A stretch of DNA of 60,765 nt, from assembly GCA_018402455.1 (NCBI GenBank), contig JAGYIG010000019.1:1-60765 (forward strand), read 5' to 3'. This DNA comes from Opitutaceae bacterium. GTDB lineage: Bacteria > Verrucomicrobiota > Verrucomicrobiia > Opitutales > Opitutaceae. Shown here in pieces: positions 18,166 to 27,562 of this stretch (position 1 is its first letter; each line of letters begins with the position of its first letter). Below the pieces are notes generated by a model. It saw only the letters and a list, made by a program, of their open reading frames with translations. It had not been told where the DNA came from and ran no database searches. The position numbers and the translations under genes were made by a program.

Positions 18166-18188
18166 TCAACATCGGCTGGCCGCCCCGA

Positions 18189-18743
18189 TTATTCGTAGTC
18201 GTAGAGTTGGGGATCCCGTCGAGGTGCCGGCCGGTGCACCTTGTAACGCAGTTTGGGTTCCTGCGGCTCCGCGGTCGGACCGCCCGCCCCGCCCATCGGA
18301 TCCCTATAGGGGTCGCCAACGTCATCGCCCTCCCCCCCCAGTTGGTCCTCCAGGGATTCAGGATCCGCCCCTTCTTCCAGTTTGCGGACCACTTCCTCCA
18401 TTTCACCGTCCAATTTTTCTCCGGTCATTTCCGCCATGCGACGCATCATCCGCCCCATCGCCTTGGGATCGTTTTCGTCCACGTTCGCAAACTCCCCTTC
18501 CATCGCCGCCATCGCGGCTTCCAGTTTAGCGTCCTCGGCCCGATCCCCGTCGCGTCCCTCCGGCGGCAGCGGCGCATCGGCCGAGTTGCCGGGTTTCGTG
18601 ATGGCGAAACCCGAAACCATTTTCTTCATCCGGTATTTCGGATTATCCGGGCACTTGGGCAGCGTCTGACCTTGGGCGATGGATTTCGCGTAGAATTGGT
18701 AGACCGTGTTGTTGTCGGGACAAAAATACTCGTAAATGGGCAT
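18189..18743 (-). CDS. FmdB-like protein with degenerate zinc ribbon
   Basis: 184 residues. The first 50 match the FmdB/CxxC_CXXC_SSSS family opening MPIYEYFCPDNNTVYQFY and the second knuckle LPKCPDNPKYRMKKMV, but each CxxC pair is reduced to a single cysteine (Cys8 and Cys31), with Asn/Asp in the other places, so a normal four-cysteine zinc site cannot form. Residues 55-184 are a low-complexity acidic, Met-rich extension (for example MGRMMRRMAEMTGEKLDGEM) ending in a Pro-rich tail. Function unknown; FmdB relatives are thought regulatory or ribosome-linked. Confidence 0.6.
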   Translation of the reverse strand: MPIYEYFCPDNNTVYQFYAKSIAQGQTLPKCPDNPKYRMKKMVSGFAITKPGNSADAPLPPEGRDGDRAEDAKLEAAMAAMEGEFANVDENDPKAMGRMMRRMAEMTGEKLDGEMEEVVRKLEEGADPESLEDQLGGEGDDVGDPYRDPMGGAGGPTAEPQEPKLRYKVHRPAPRRDPQLYDYE

Positions 18744-18812
18744 AATTCCTGGGGGCCTGATGGCAGCAATGCAGCGCCTCCGCGGGCTTTGGCAAGCCCC
18801 GGATTTCGCGGA

Positions 18813-19805
18813 TCAACGCAAGGGCCGCCAGACCGAGGAATCCGGGTAAAACGCCTGCCAGGCAAACCAGTAAACCGAGACGTGGGGCAGTTCCTGACCA
18901 TTGGTGATGTCGGTGATCACGACGGTGTCGGTCTTTTCGTCGTAAGTCACTTGAATCGGACGAGCCCCGATCGCATCAAAGAGTTGTTGGCGTTTTTTCA
19001 AGGTCTCCAGCGGCCAAGCTCGGGCGGCCCAGCCCTCCACCATGCCAATCATCCGCTCCTTGGTGCCGAATTCGTTGCGGTCGGGGCTGATATCGAACGG
19101 GAAAATCGTCTCTTTCTGATTGGCATAATCGCCATACGGCCACTCGCCCCGGTAGTCGTTGTCCATGCCCGTCTCGATGGAGAGGACCTCCCCTTGGGGA
19201 AACTCCCGGCGCCACGCGGCCCACGTCATCCGGCGGGTGGGCAATTGGACCAGCGGCTCCTCCACAAAGTCTTTGGAGATGCCCATCATCTTAAGTTGGG
19301 ACCACAGGCTCTCCGAGGCCCGGTCATAAAAGAGCAGGCAGCTGTTATAGAGCACGCCCGATACCCCGAATTCCCGCGGGGTTCCGTCGGCATTTTCGCC
19401 GGGATCAAACGCCACCCCCGAACCGGTCAGCGCGGAGTAGGTCACCACCACCGGTTGATCGCCGATCCGGTCGTTGACGACCTCATGCCAGACCAGCACC
19501 CGCAAGGGATAGGCCCGGGTCACCCCGTCGATGGTGATGCTGAAGAGCTCGTCGTCATCGCCGAGAAAGTCACACGCGGAGGCCGCGACAAAACCCGGCG
19601 CATCCAGCGACTTGATGCTGTCCTTGGCCGGCGCCGCCCGCACCAGATGCTCGACCGGCACTGCCGTGTCTTCGACCAGAAACCCATTGATGGTAATCGC
19701 CTGGGCGGACAACGCCCACGAGGCGACCAAGGCCGCCAGAACCCAACGGGTAACAGGGTTTTTGTGCGCGCCAATCGGGGGGATTGCGAAACAGCCTCGG
19801 GTCAT
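18813..19805 (-). CDS. Exported DUF3179 domain protein
   Basis: 330 residues from ATG 19805. Hydrophobic stretch RWVLAALVASWALSAQA is a signal peptide. The body carries the DUF3179 pattern: VVTYSALTGSGVAFDP, FGVSGVLYNSCLLFYDR, SLWSQLKMMGIS and WAAWRREFPQGEVLS. The domain has no settled activity. In many members the first motif is CPLT with a cysteine; here it is SALT. An upstream in-frame start at 19859 would place the signal peptide internally, so 19805 is preferred. Confidence 0.8.
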   Translation of the reverse strand: MTRGCFAIPPIGAHKNPVTRWVLAALVASWALSAQAITINGFLVEDTAVPVEHLVRAAPAKDSIKSLDAPGFVAASACDFLGDDDELFSITIDGVTRAYPLRVLVWHEVVNDRIGDQPVVVTYSALTGSGVAFDPGENADGTPREFGVSGVLYNSCLLFYDRASESLWSQLKMMGISKDFVEEPLVQLPTRRMTWAAWRREFPQGEVLSIETGMDNDYRGEWPYGDYANQKETIFPFDISPDRNEFGTKERMIGMVEGWAARAWPLETLKKRQQLFDAIGARPIQVTYDEKTDTVVITDITNGQELPHVSVYWFAWQAFYPDSSVWRPLR

Positions 19806-19890
19806 GAGCCGCGCATATTTTGTCCTCCGCCAAACCTTGGCGATAGAAATTGTAATCAAGTTGTGAATCGCCGGTGCGCCCGCCGTTTCC

Positions 19891-21081
19891 TCAGGAGGGG
19901 CCCGCCAGCGTGTTCGGGGGTGGCATTGTGTGGAGCTGATGCCCGCGCACCAATCCGGAGCCCCGGCCTTTGGCGTTCAATTGATCCATGATCCCCGCCA
20001 ACCGCCGCCGCTTTTCATCCTGCTGGGCAAAAATCCCCAACTGCGCCGGACTGTCGTCCACCCCGGACAACCGGACGCTCACCAAACGCAGGGGGCGAGC
20101 GTGCCGCCAGGCCTTGGCGAGCAGCGGCTGAATCAGGGGATAAAAGGCCGTCTCCAGATCGGTGGCTTCAGGCAGGCTGCGACCAGCCGACTCCTGACTA
20201 AAATCACCGTAGCGGGCCAAGATCGTCAGGGTGCGCATCCGTTTGCCGTCGGCGCGAACCTTGGCCATCAGGTCGTCGATCATGCCTTTGACGACGGACT
20301 CAATCCGATCCCGATCGGCGATATCTTCCCGAAAAGTTTGTTGGTGGGAGTAGCTTTTGGCCGCCTCTCGTTCCGGCGTTACCGGCCGATCATCCCTCCC
20401 CGCACACCGCTCGCGGAACTCGCGCCAGCCCGAGCCCATCAGCGCACTCAGGGCCGAGTCATTCATCGCCACCACGTCGCCCATGGTCTGGATGCCTTGC
20501 GCCCGCAGCCTCGTTTGGGTTTTGGGGCCCACCCCTGACATCTCCTTAATATCCAGCGGGGCCATGAACGCCTCCTCCTCTCCCGCCGCCACCACCACGA
20601 ATCCGCGGGGCTTGCGCAGCTTGCTGGCAATCTGAGCCACCAGCCGGTTGGTCGCAACGCCCATGGAAATCGGGATTTTCAACTCGTCCCAGATTCTGGT
20701 CTGCAATCGACGCACCACCCGCTCTATCTCCTCGGGCGATCGCAGCCCACAGGGGCCCAGGTCCAGGTAACCTTCGTCGATCGAATTGCGCTGGACCCAC
20801 GGAGTGACGTCTTCGCAAAGGTCAAACATCTGCCGCGAAACCCCTGCATAGTCCCCTTCGTGCGGGAGCAAGATCAGGTCGGGGCAGATTTTGATCGCCC
20901 GCTGCGAGGGCATCGGCGTGTAAACTCCCGCCGCCCTCGCCTCGTAGCTGGCCGAGGAGATGATCCCCCGCCGGCCCCCGCCCACCGCCACTTTCTTGCC
21001 CCGCAACTCCGGCCGGCGGGCCAACTCCACCGCGACAAAAAAGGCATCGGCGTCGAGGTGAACGATCGTGGTGAGCGGCAT
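19891..21081 (-). CDS. dinB: DNA polymerase IV (Y-family)
   Basis: Error-prone translesion polymerase. 396 residues from ATG 21081. Catalytic acidic residues are in VHLDADAFFVAVE (Asp10) and SIDEGYLDLG (Asp102, Glu103; most relatives have SIDEAYLD). GIISSASYEARAAGV, the helix-hairpin-helix MSGVGPKTQTRLRAQGI and a C-terminal little-finger domain are present. A TTG at 21141 overlaps the upstream gene's stop, but would add twenty residues before the conserved N-terminus. Fourth in a run of minus-strand genes; no LexA-type box was recognised. Confidence 0.93.
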   Translation of the reverse strand: MPLTTIVHLDADAFFVAVELARRPELRGKKVAVGGGRRGIISSASYEARAAGVYTPMPSQRAIKICPDLILLPHEGDYAGVSRQMFDLCEDVTPWVQRNSIDEGYLDLGPCGLRSPEEIERVVRRLQTRIWDELKIPISMGVATNRLVAQIASKLRKPRGFVVVAAGEEEAFMAPLDIKEMSGVGPKTQTRLRAQGIQTMGDVVAMNDSALSALMGSGWREFRERCAGRDDRPVTPEREAAKSYSHQQTFREDIADRDRIESVVKGMIDDLMAKVRADGKRMRTLTILARYGDFSQESAGRSLPEATDLETAFYPLIQPLLAKAWRHARPLRLVSVRLSGVDDSPAQLGIFAQQDEKRRRLAGIMDQLNAKGRGSGLVRGHQLHTMPPPNTLAGPS

Positions 21082-21137
21082 CTCGACAGCCCTACCGCCC
21101 CTGGCCGGATGGTTCAAGCGCAGGCCACGCGTAGACC

Positions 21138-21722
21138 TCAAATGGATCGGGAGCGGGGCAGATACGTTTCGACCATCTTCGCCAACGCCGCAGTCTGCGC
21201 CGCCGCCGATACCACCACCAACTTATCTTCCCCCACCACCGCGATGCAGACTTCCAGGCGACCAGACACGTCCGTCTTGCGAGGCAGGTAAACGAGCACC
21301 AGATCCCGATTCTCCATCACCGTCACCACGCGGACCCAGCCCCGCGCTCCCAGCCGGGTGTCCGCCGCGGCCAACATCCGCCCGCGATCCAACGGCATCA
21401 GACGCCGATCCAAGCGATAGATCCCCACGCTGGCTCCATCGATGGCGCGGAGCGCGTGGCGCGCTTCGATCGGAAGGTCGTCGGTGCACCAAGCCGCCAC
21501 GCGACCCATCGCCAACAGGCCGGGACCAATCGAAAATTTCATCTCCGGAGTGGTCGGCCATGCAGAACCGTGCGAGAGCGCCCTGTGCAGGTCCGTGGCT
21601 TCGGGCGACAGGAAGAAGATTCTGACGAATTTGATCGTAAGGACGAGCAGGGTCGCGGCTCCCATGATCAAAAGCCAGTGGAGGATGCGGGTCCGGCGGG
21701 TGGGTGGTGAGGTGGCGGACAT
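21138..21722 (-). CDS. Membrane-anchored DUF4252-like protein
   Basis: 194 residues with one N-terminal membrane segment (about 14-38: LHWLLIMGAATLLVLTIKFV). The exported part has the same order of elements as the next gene upstream: a strand ending in SVGIYRL, a helix with LGARGWVRVVTVMEN, LVLVYLPRK, and a final VVVSAA...LAKMVETYL. This suggests a divergent paralogue of the DUF4252-like protein 40 bp upstream. No catalytic motif. Function unknown. Confidence 0.55.
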   Translation of the reverse strand: MSATSPPTRRTRILHWLLIMGAATLLVLTIKFVRIFFLSPEATDLHRALSHGSAWPTTPEMKFSIGPGLLAMGRVAAWCTDDLPIEARHALRAIDGASVGIYRLDRRLMPLDRGRMLAAADTRLGARGWVRVVTVMENRDLVLVYLPRKTDVSGRLEVCIAVVGEDKLVVVSAAAQTAALAKMVETYLPRSRSI

Positions 21723-21762
21723 GGGGAAACCGGTCGGTGGGTTTGGGGGCGGCCGAGTCCGT

Positions 21763-22326
21763 TCAGCTTTCGACGGGCGCGGGCTTCAGATTCAACTCCC
21801 GCAAGGGATCGATGTTCAAGCGCTCGCCCAGGCGACCAATTTGCTCGAGATGCACGTCGCCCACCACATTGACCAAAACGGCTTCTCCTTTGGCCCCAAT
21901 CACGGTCACGACGAGTCCCTGAATGGATTCGTCATCGGCTTGTTTGATAAACACCGCCACGTTTGCCCCCGCGCCTTCGCGGACCGTGACGATCCGGGCC
22001 CAGCCCTGCTGATCGAGTTGGTTGCGAAGGGCCTCGATGCGATTCGTGGCCGCGGCGCGATTGGCATCATCCATCCCGATCACGTTGACGCGCACATGCT
22101 CCAAGTTGGAAATAATCTCCGCGATTTCGGGGTCTTCATGCTTGGTGAAGGTCGCCGCGAGCTTCAGCCGGGCTTTGTTGAGATCGACTTCGACATACTG
22201 TTGGTCGGCGGGCGGCTCGAAGGAGCCGAAGTCGACATGGCCGGACGATGCCGCGGCGAGGGCCGACGAGGTGAGAACGCTGGCGACCACCAGGCCGGTG
22301 GGGAAGAGACGAGGGATGGATTTCAT
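21763..22326 (-). CDS. Exported DUF4252-like protein
   Basis: 187 residues starting MKSIPRLFPTGLVVASVL, a signal peptide ending near ALA. The mature part (VEVDLNKARLKLAATFTK, LEHVRVNVIGMDD, LDQQGWARIVTVREG, VAVFIKQADDESIQGLVV, LVNVVGDVHLEQIGRL) follows the DUF4252 pattern, a family of small exported proteins with no known activity. Assignment rests on motif resemblance. It leads a two-gene unit with the paralogue at 21138-21722 and diverges from the MATE exporter gene. Confidence 0.65.
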   Translation of the reverse strand: MKSIPRLFPTGLVVASVLTSSALAAASSGHVDFGSFEPPADQQYVEVDLNKARLKLAATFTKHEDPEIAEIISNLEHVRVNVIGMDDANRAAATNRIEALRNQLDQQGWARIVTVREGAGANVAVFIKQADDESIQGLVVTVIGAKGEAVLVNVVGDVHLEQIGRLGERLNIDPLRELNLKPAPVES

Positions 22327-22501
22327 GATGGGTTGTTTTCTAAGTTTAAAATTCCGCGGAGGGGTTGCGGTTGCAGAGAGAACCCCGGAGGTCCCGTCCA
22401 AGTTACAAAAAACCCCGACGACCGTCTCCGCCTGCTCGGTCGCTCCGCCTGAATTCGAGCGCGATTGCAGTGTCCGCCCGAATGCCTCGGACTGGGTCCG
22501 G

Positions 22502-23851
22502 ATGACCTCCGACCCGCCGCCCGACTCCCCCACCTACCGCGAGATTCTCGGGCGGGCGTGGCCCGTGGTCCTGGCGAGTGTTTCCACGCCGCTGCTTGGC
22601 CTCGTGGACACCGCGGTGATTGGCCAAACCCAGTCGGCGGCGGCGCTGGGGGCGATCGCTGTCGGATCGCTGGCGCTGAGTTTTATCTACTGGGCTTTCG
22701 GCTTTCTGCGGATGAGCACCACCGGTTTCGTCGCGCAGGCGGAGGGGGCCGGGGATTCGCTCGCGGTGCGGGTGGCGGGTTTTCGCGCCCTCGCCCTCGG
22801 CGGGGCTTTGGGGGGCGCTCTCTGTCTCCTCCAATGGCCTCTCGTCGCTTTCGGCCTGCCGCTGTTGGGGGCGGAGGGCGAAGTGCAGGAGTTGAGTCGC
22901 GCCTACTTTGGCGTGCGCATCTGGGCGGCCCCGGCCACCCTCATGACTTACGCGCTGACGGGTATATTTATCGGCCTGGGTGAAACCCGCGCCCTGCTCG
23001 CCCTGCAGTTGCTTTTGAACGGTCTCAATATCGGCCTTGATGTTTGGCTGGCGGGGGGGCTTGGACTGGGGGTCCGCGGTATCGCGATCGGCACGCTGAT
23101 CGCGGAATGGACCGCGGCGGGCTGGGGGTGCTGGCTCCTGCTGCGCATGCTGCGGACCCGGCATGCCGATGCGGAACCTTTTTTCCCCTGGGCCCGGATC
23201 CGGCAAGCGGATGCCCTGTGTGCCAACATGGTGGCCAACGGCAACATCATGATTCGCACCCTGGCCCTACTGACCGGCCTAGCGTGGGTCACCCGGCAAG
23301 GCGCGCTGCTGGGCGAAACCACCCTCGCCGCGAACCATGTGTTGCTCGGGATCATTTCATTCTGCGCGTTCTTCCTCGATGGAATTGCCTTTTCCACCGA
23401 AGCACTGACCGGGGCCGCCAAAGGCCGCCGGGATCTGGTCAGGTTTGACCGGGCCGTCTGGCGCTCTTCGGTCATCGCCACCGGGGTGGCCCTCACGCTG
23501 GGCGCGGTGCTGGTGCTCGGCGGGTCGAGCTTCATTCGATTGCTCACCACGATCACCCCGGTCGTCAGTGCGGCCGAGGCCATGTTGCCGTTGGTCGCCG
23601 GCTACGTGGTGCTTTCCGTCGGGGCGTTTCAACTCGACGGCATCTTCATCGGCACCACTTCCACCCGGGAAATGCGCAACGCCGCCGTGGTTTCCGCCGC
23701 CTGCTTTGTCTTGGTCAGCAGCGGCCTGACCCCCCACTGGGGCCAAACCGGGCTGTGGGTCGCCATGTTGATTTGGATCCTCCTCCGGGCCCTCACGCTC
23801 GCTTTCTACTTTCCCGCCATCCGGCGGGATTTACGCGGCAACTCTGCCTGA
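22502..23851 (+). CDS. MATE-family efflux transporter
   Basis: 449 residues with about twelve membrane helices. The N-terminal half opens RAWPVVLASVSTPLLGLVDT with AVIGQTQSAAALGAIAVGS, the classic MATE/DinF start; the internal duplication is visible at IMIRTLALLTGLAWVTRQGA. Closest in pattern to the DinF branch, which exports cationic or organic compounds by Na+ or H+ antiport. ATG 22502 is chosen because everything upstream in frame is non-homologous and overlaps the divergent gene. Convergent with the helicase gene, 28 bp away. Confidence 0.9.
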   Translation: MTSDPPPDSPTYREILGRAWPVVLASVSTPLLGLVDTAVIGQTQSAAALGAIAVGSLALSFIYWAFGFLRMSTTGFVAQAEGAGDSLAVRVAGFRALALGGALGGALCLLQWPLVAFGLPLLGAEGEVQELSRAYFGVRIWAAPATLMTYALTGIFIGLGETRALLALQLLLNGLNIGLDVWLAGGLGLGVRGIAIGTLIAEWTAAGWGCWLLLRMLRTRHADAEPFFPWARIRQADALCANMVANGNIMIRTLALLTGLAWVTRQGALLGETTLAANHVLLGIISFCAFFLDGIAFSTEALTGAAKGRRDLVRFDRAVWRSSVIATGVALTLGAVLVLGGSSFIRLLTTITPVVSAAEAMLPLVAGYVVLSVGAFQLDGIFIGTTSTREMRNAAVVSAACFVLVSSGLTPHWGQTGLWVAMLIWILLRALTLAFYFPAIRRDLRGNSA

Positions 23852-23879
23852 GCATTCGTCGCCCGGCCGGGCAGCCGCT

Positions 23880-26405
23880 TCAAGCCAAGCCGATCGGCCC
23901 CAGCCCCACCCAACGCAACGTGACCGCCCCCGTCTCCCGGGACGACGGCACATCCACGGCCAACCGCAGTTCCCAATCGTTGCTGTCTTCGTAATCCACG
24001 AGCACTTGGGCCACCTGCCAGACGTCCCCGTCCGGCTCGAGGTGCGTCTGGCTGGCCGCCCGACCCGCCGGATCCAGGCGAAACCAGCCCCGCGCCGCCA
24101 CGTAGCCGTCAAAGGCTTCCTCCACTTCGCGGGGATTCCCGCCCGTCCGCTCGGCCGCCGCGTCCCAGTCCCGCGCCATCGCATCCTGCAACACCGCATG
24201 CACCGCGAAGCGCACCAAACGGGTGAAGGACTTCGGGTCCCGCGTGATATCGCTGAAACCCGGGCGCACCGGCTTTTCCGCCATTTCCACCGCCGCGTAG
24301 TCCGGATCCTGCATCCGCTCCCACTCCTCCAACAAACTCGAATCAATGCCGCGGATCAGCTCCTGAAAATAGGCTTCGAGTTCGACCACCTCCTCCGTCT
24401 TGGCGTCCTGCGGAATGGTTTGACTGAGCACTTTCCAGGTCTGACTCAGGTGGCGCAGCAGCAGCCCTTCGCTGCGTTGCAGGCCATAACGCTTCACGTA
24501 ATCGGCGAAGGAATCGTAGCGCTCAAACATCTCGCGCACGATCGACTTGGGCTGCACGTTCTCCTGCTCCACCCAAGGATGGGCCGCCGCAAAGGCATTA
24601 AACGTGTCGTAGAGAAACTCGCGCAGCGGTTTGGGGTGCTCGATCGCATCGAGCTTATCCATCCGTTCCTCGTAGGAGACGCCCTCCGCCTTCATCTCCG
24701 CCACCGCATCGGTCTTCAATCGGTCCACTTGTTTGCGCAGAATGATTTCCGGATCCTCGACGATCGATTCGCATAACGTGAGCACATTCAACGCGTGCTC
24801 CGGATCGTCGACCGGCAGTCGCGGCAGCGTATCCAACAGATACAGCGACAGCGCGTTGTGCAGGGAGAAATCTTCCTGCAGTTCCACATTCACCCGCAGT
24901 TTACGGCCGTCGGCGGTCGGCGGAATCCACTCGACAATCTTCCGCTCCAACAGGCCTCGAAACAATTGCCACCCCCGTTTCCGTAATTGGGTTTTCCGAT
25001 GTTCGGTCTCGTGACACGTGGCCACCAGATCCCGCACCGCCTGACAGCCATCGCCCGGCCGCGACAACACCAGCAGCAGCGTGCCATGGGAAAGCGCAAA
25101 CTTCGAACTCAGCTCCTCACAAGGCGCAGTCTGGAGCTTGGCAAAGGTATTTTCATCCCACACCACCGCGCCCGGAGCCGCCGTGCGCTTGGCCACTTTC
25201 TTTTTCTTGCCCGTCCCGGCCGCCGCCTTCTCCGCCGCCCGCTTGTTTTCGATGATGTGTTCCGGCGCCTGCGCGACGACCAACCCTTCGTCGTCAAAAC
25301 CCCGCCGCCCCGCCCGGCCTGCGACCTGTCGAAAGTCGCGCACCGTCAAAACCGCCGCTTTGCGGCCGTCGTATTTCCACAACTGCGTGAACACGACCGT
25401 GCGAATCGGCACGTTGATGCCCACCCCGAGGGTATCGGTGCCACAGATGATCTTGAGCAGCCCCCGCTGCGCCAAACGCTCCACCAGAATGCGATACTTT
25501 GGAAGCAGCCCGGCGTGGTGCACCCCTACCCCATGACGCAGCCAACGCTTCATGTCCTTGCCGTAAGGACTGTTGAATTTTTCGTCCTGCAAGGCCTCGG
25601 CCAACGCCGCCTTCTCCGCCTTGGAACAAAGGTTCAGACTCATCCACCCCTGCGCCGACTCCGAGGCTGACCGCTGGGTGAAGTAGACCAAATAAATCGG
25701 CGCCTTCCCGTCCGCCACCAACTGCGCGATCCGCTCCGTCAGCGGCACCTCCGAATACTCGAAGGTCAACGGCACCGGCCGCCGTTCACTGCGCACGGTC
25801 ACCGAGGGTGCGCCGGTGACCCGGGTCATCTCTTTTTCAAAGAATGTCGTGTCCCCGAGCGTCGCCGACATGAGCAGAAAACGGCATTGGGGCAGCGCCA
25901 GCAAAGGCGTCTGCCACGCGTGACCGCGTTCCGCGTCACCGTAGTAGTGAAACTCATCCATCACCACCAGCCGCAGGTCGGCGCCCGGACCCCGCGCCAA
26001 GGCGATGTTGGCCAAGATCTCCGCCGTGCAACACAGGATCGGAGCGTGGGGATTGACCGACGCATCGCCGGTCATCATGCCCACGTTCTCCGGACCGAAG
26101 TCCCGGCACATCGCCAGAAATTTTTCGTTCACCAGCGCCTTGATCGGGCAGGTGTAAACCGACTGCTCGCCCGCACTCAGGGCCTTGAAATGGGCCGCGG
26201 AGGCGACCAGCGATTTCCCTGAACCCGTCGGGGTATTGAGCACCACGTTGCTGCCCGCGAAGATCTCCAGAATCGCCTCCTCCTGTTCCTCATAAAGTTC
26301 AAGCCCGCGCTCTGCCATGACCGTCAAAAACCGTTCCATGGTCGCATCAGCATCAAAAGCCCCCGGCAAGGGACGCAGCGACGGAGGGGCAACGGAATCA
26401 GCCAT
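23880..26405 (-). CDS. Ski2-like DEAD/DEAH-box helicase with DUF3516 C-terminus
   Basis: 841 residues. Helicase motifs in order: [12 protein letters not shown] (Lys64), II DEFH (150-153), [11 protein letters not shown], and [27 protein letters not shown] lies before VI. The D-E-x-H box and the long C-terminal half place it with superfamily 2 Ski2/Mtr4-type RNA helicases; the C-terminal part matches the DUF3516 architecture. Likely RNA remodelling or decay. A Lys-rich insertion ([10 protein letters not shown]) interrupts the second RecA domain. ATG 26405 gives [10 protein letters not shown]; an earlier in-frame codon adds a basic leader. Confidence 0.88.
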   Translation of the reverse strand: MADSVAPPSLRPLPGAFDADATMERFLTVMAERGLELYEEQEEAILEIFAGSNVVLNTPTGSGKSLVASAAHFKALSAGEQSVYTCPIKALVNEKFLAMCRDFGPENVGMMTGDASVNPHAPILCCTAEILANIALARGPGADLRLVVMDEFHYYGDAERGHAWQTPLLALPQCRFLLMSATLGDTTFFEKEMTRVTGAPSVTVRSERRPVPLTFEYSEVPLTERIAQLVADGKAPIYLVYFTQRSASESAQGWMSLNLCSKAEKAALAEALQDEKFNSPYGKDMKRWLRHGVGVHHAGLLPKYRILVERLAQRGLLKIICGTDTLGVGINVPIRTVVFTQLWKYDGRKAAVLTVRDFRQVAGRAGRRGFDDEGLVVAQAPEHIIENKRAAEKAAAGTGKKKKVAKRTAAPGAVVWDENTFAKLQTAPCEELSSKFALSHGTLLLVLSRPGDGCQAVRDLVATCHETEHRKTQLRKRGWQLFRGLLERKIVEWIPPTADGRKLRVNVELQEDFSLHNALSLYLLDTLPRLPVDDPEHALNVLTLCESIVEDPEIILRKQVDRLKTDAVAEMKAEGVSYEERMDKLDAIEHPKPLREFLYDTFNAFAAAHPWVEQENVQPKSIVREMFERYDSFADYVKRYGLQRSEGLLLRHLSQTWKVLSQTIPQDAKTEEVVELEAYFQELIRGIDSSLLEEWERMQDPDYAAVEMAEKPVRPGFSDITRDPKSFTRLVRFAVHAVLQDAMARDWDAAAERTGGNPREVEEAFDGYVAARGWFRLDPAGRAASQTHLEPDGDVWQVAQVLVDYEDSNDWELRLAVDVPSSRETGAVTLRWVGLGPIGLA

Positions 26406-26577
26406 GACCGCATCCCGGCGTACCGCCCCCCGCGTGGCAAGAGCCCAACGCCCCCTGATCCTCACCGTATTTCAGTTTTGAGCGTTTCAGCCCCTCCTCC
26501 CCGGCCCCTCGGCAAAGTCCCCTTCTTCTCCTGCGCGACTTGCAGAATAATCGGGGACGCATCCGGTTCCTATCACC

Positions 26578-27078
26578 ATGCGTTACTTTTATCTGGCCCT
26601 GGCCGTATCGGCGATCATCAGCACCACCGGCTGCTCTGCGCAGACAAAGGACATGGGATCCTCCGACTCAGCCGCGGCCACCATCACACCGGTCACCAAG
26701 ACCGACGACGAGTGGCGGGCCCAATTGGACCCTCTGCAGTATTACGTGCTGCGGCAGGCCGGCACCGAGCGCGCCTTCACCCATCCCCTGCTCAAAGAAC
26801 GGCGGGGAGGAACCTTTGTTTGTGCCGGGTGTGAGCTTCCGCTCTTCGACTCCGCCACGAAATACGATTCCGGCACGGGATGGCCGAGTTTTTGGCAACC
26901 CATCACGGCCGGACATGTGCTCGACCGCCAAGACCCCAAGTATTCCTACCCGGTGACGGAAAACATCTGTGCCCGCTGCGAGAGTCACCTCGGGCATGTC
27001 TTCAACGACGGCCCCCGCCCGACCGGCCTGCGCTATTGCATCAACGGCGCCGCCTTGAAATTTGTGCCGGCGGAGTAG
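26578..27078 (+). CDS. msrB: Peptide-methionine (R)-S-oxide reductase, lipoprotein-type
   Basis: Reduces methionine-R-sulfoxide in damaged proteins. 166 residues. Two zinc-binding pairs CAGC (82-85) and CARC (131-134), and the catalytic Cys154 in LRYCINGAALKF. The N-terminus YLALAVSAIISTTGC is a signal peptide with a weak lipobox (Cys19), so the enzyme is probably anchored facing the periplasm. It stands at the left border of the accessory segment. Confidence 0.93.
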   Translation: MRYFYLALAVSAIISTTGCSAQTKDMGSSDSAAATITPVTKTDDEWRAQLDPLQYYVLRQAGTERAFTHPLLKERRGGTFVCAGCELPLFDSATKYDSGTGWPSFWQPITAGHVLDRQDPKYSYPVTENICARCESHLGHVFNDGPRPTGLRYCINGAALKFVPAE

Positions 27079-27562
27079 ATGTGGCCACGTTTTCACGGGT
27101 CCCTAACGCAGCTACAGGCCTCGGGCAAGGGCCGGAAAGTAGCCGTATCGTTCTCCGCCCAAGCAGATACCCCGAGGGGAAAATCAGAAATCTCAGCACT
27201 GCGCCGGGGACGCATTGGGTCGCGATTGGCTCGGAGCCCGATTCTCTTCACCGCCCGAACGATTTATCCCCATCCAACCCCGGACAGGCGGTGAATGGCT
27301 CAGGACAGGTTGAGCTCGAACCTCGAGGGAGCGCTGTAATTTTCAGTCGCGTCGACGACCAAATAGGGGGCTGGTCCCGGTGTCTCGCTCAATCGTCTAC
27401 TTTCCGCTTCAACCCTAATGTCCGAGCCAAGTAAAATTTGCGTGTCATGGAGCAAAAGATGGTGCCACCCGCGAGACTTTGGGTTCAGTCATACTGTAAA
27501 CCCTCTCCCCCTTACAACCTGCTAAAGAAAATCTCCTATCATTAATCCCCGACAGTAAGCAC
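27079..27562. other. 484-bp non-coding gap, left border of accessory segment
   Basis: No coding frame with family resemblance and no tRNA. Base composition is lower in G+C than the flanking genes, especially in the last 150 bases before phoX. A segment at about 27487-27523 (CAGTCATACTGTAAA and CTTACAACCTG) loosely recalls Pho-box half-sites but does not match a consensus. Confidence 0.5.

Noticed and set aside
18207..19991. A 594-codon open frame on the plus strand across the FmdB-like and DUF3179 genes
   Set aside because: It is antisense to two genes with family motifs and its translation is Arg/Gly/His/Pro-rich, as expected of a mirror frame in GC-rich DNA.
27487..27523. Pho-box-like sequence upstream of phoX
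   Set aside because: CAGTCATACTGTAAA and CTTACAACCTG only loosely recall half-sites; spacing and sequence do not match the known CTGTCAT repeats.
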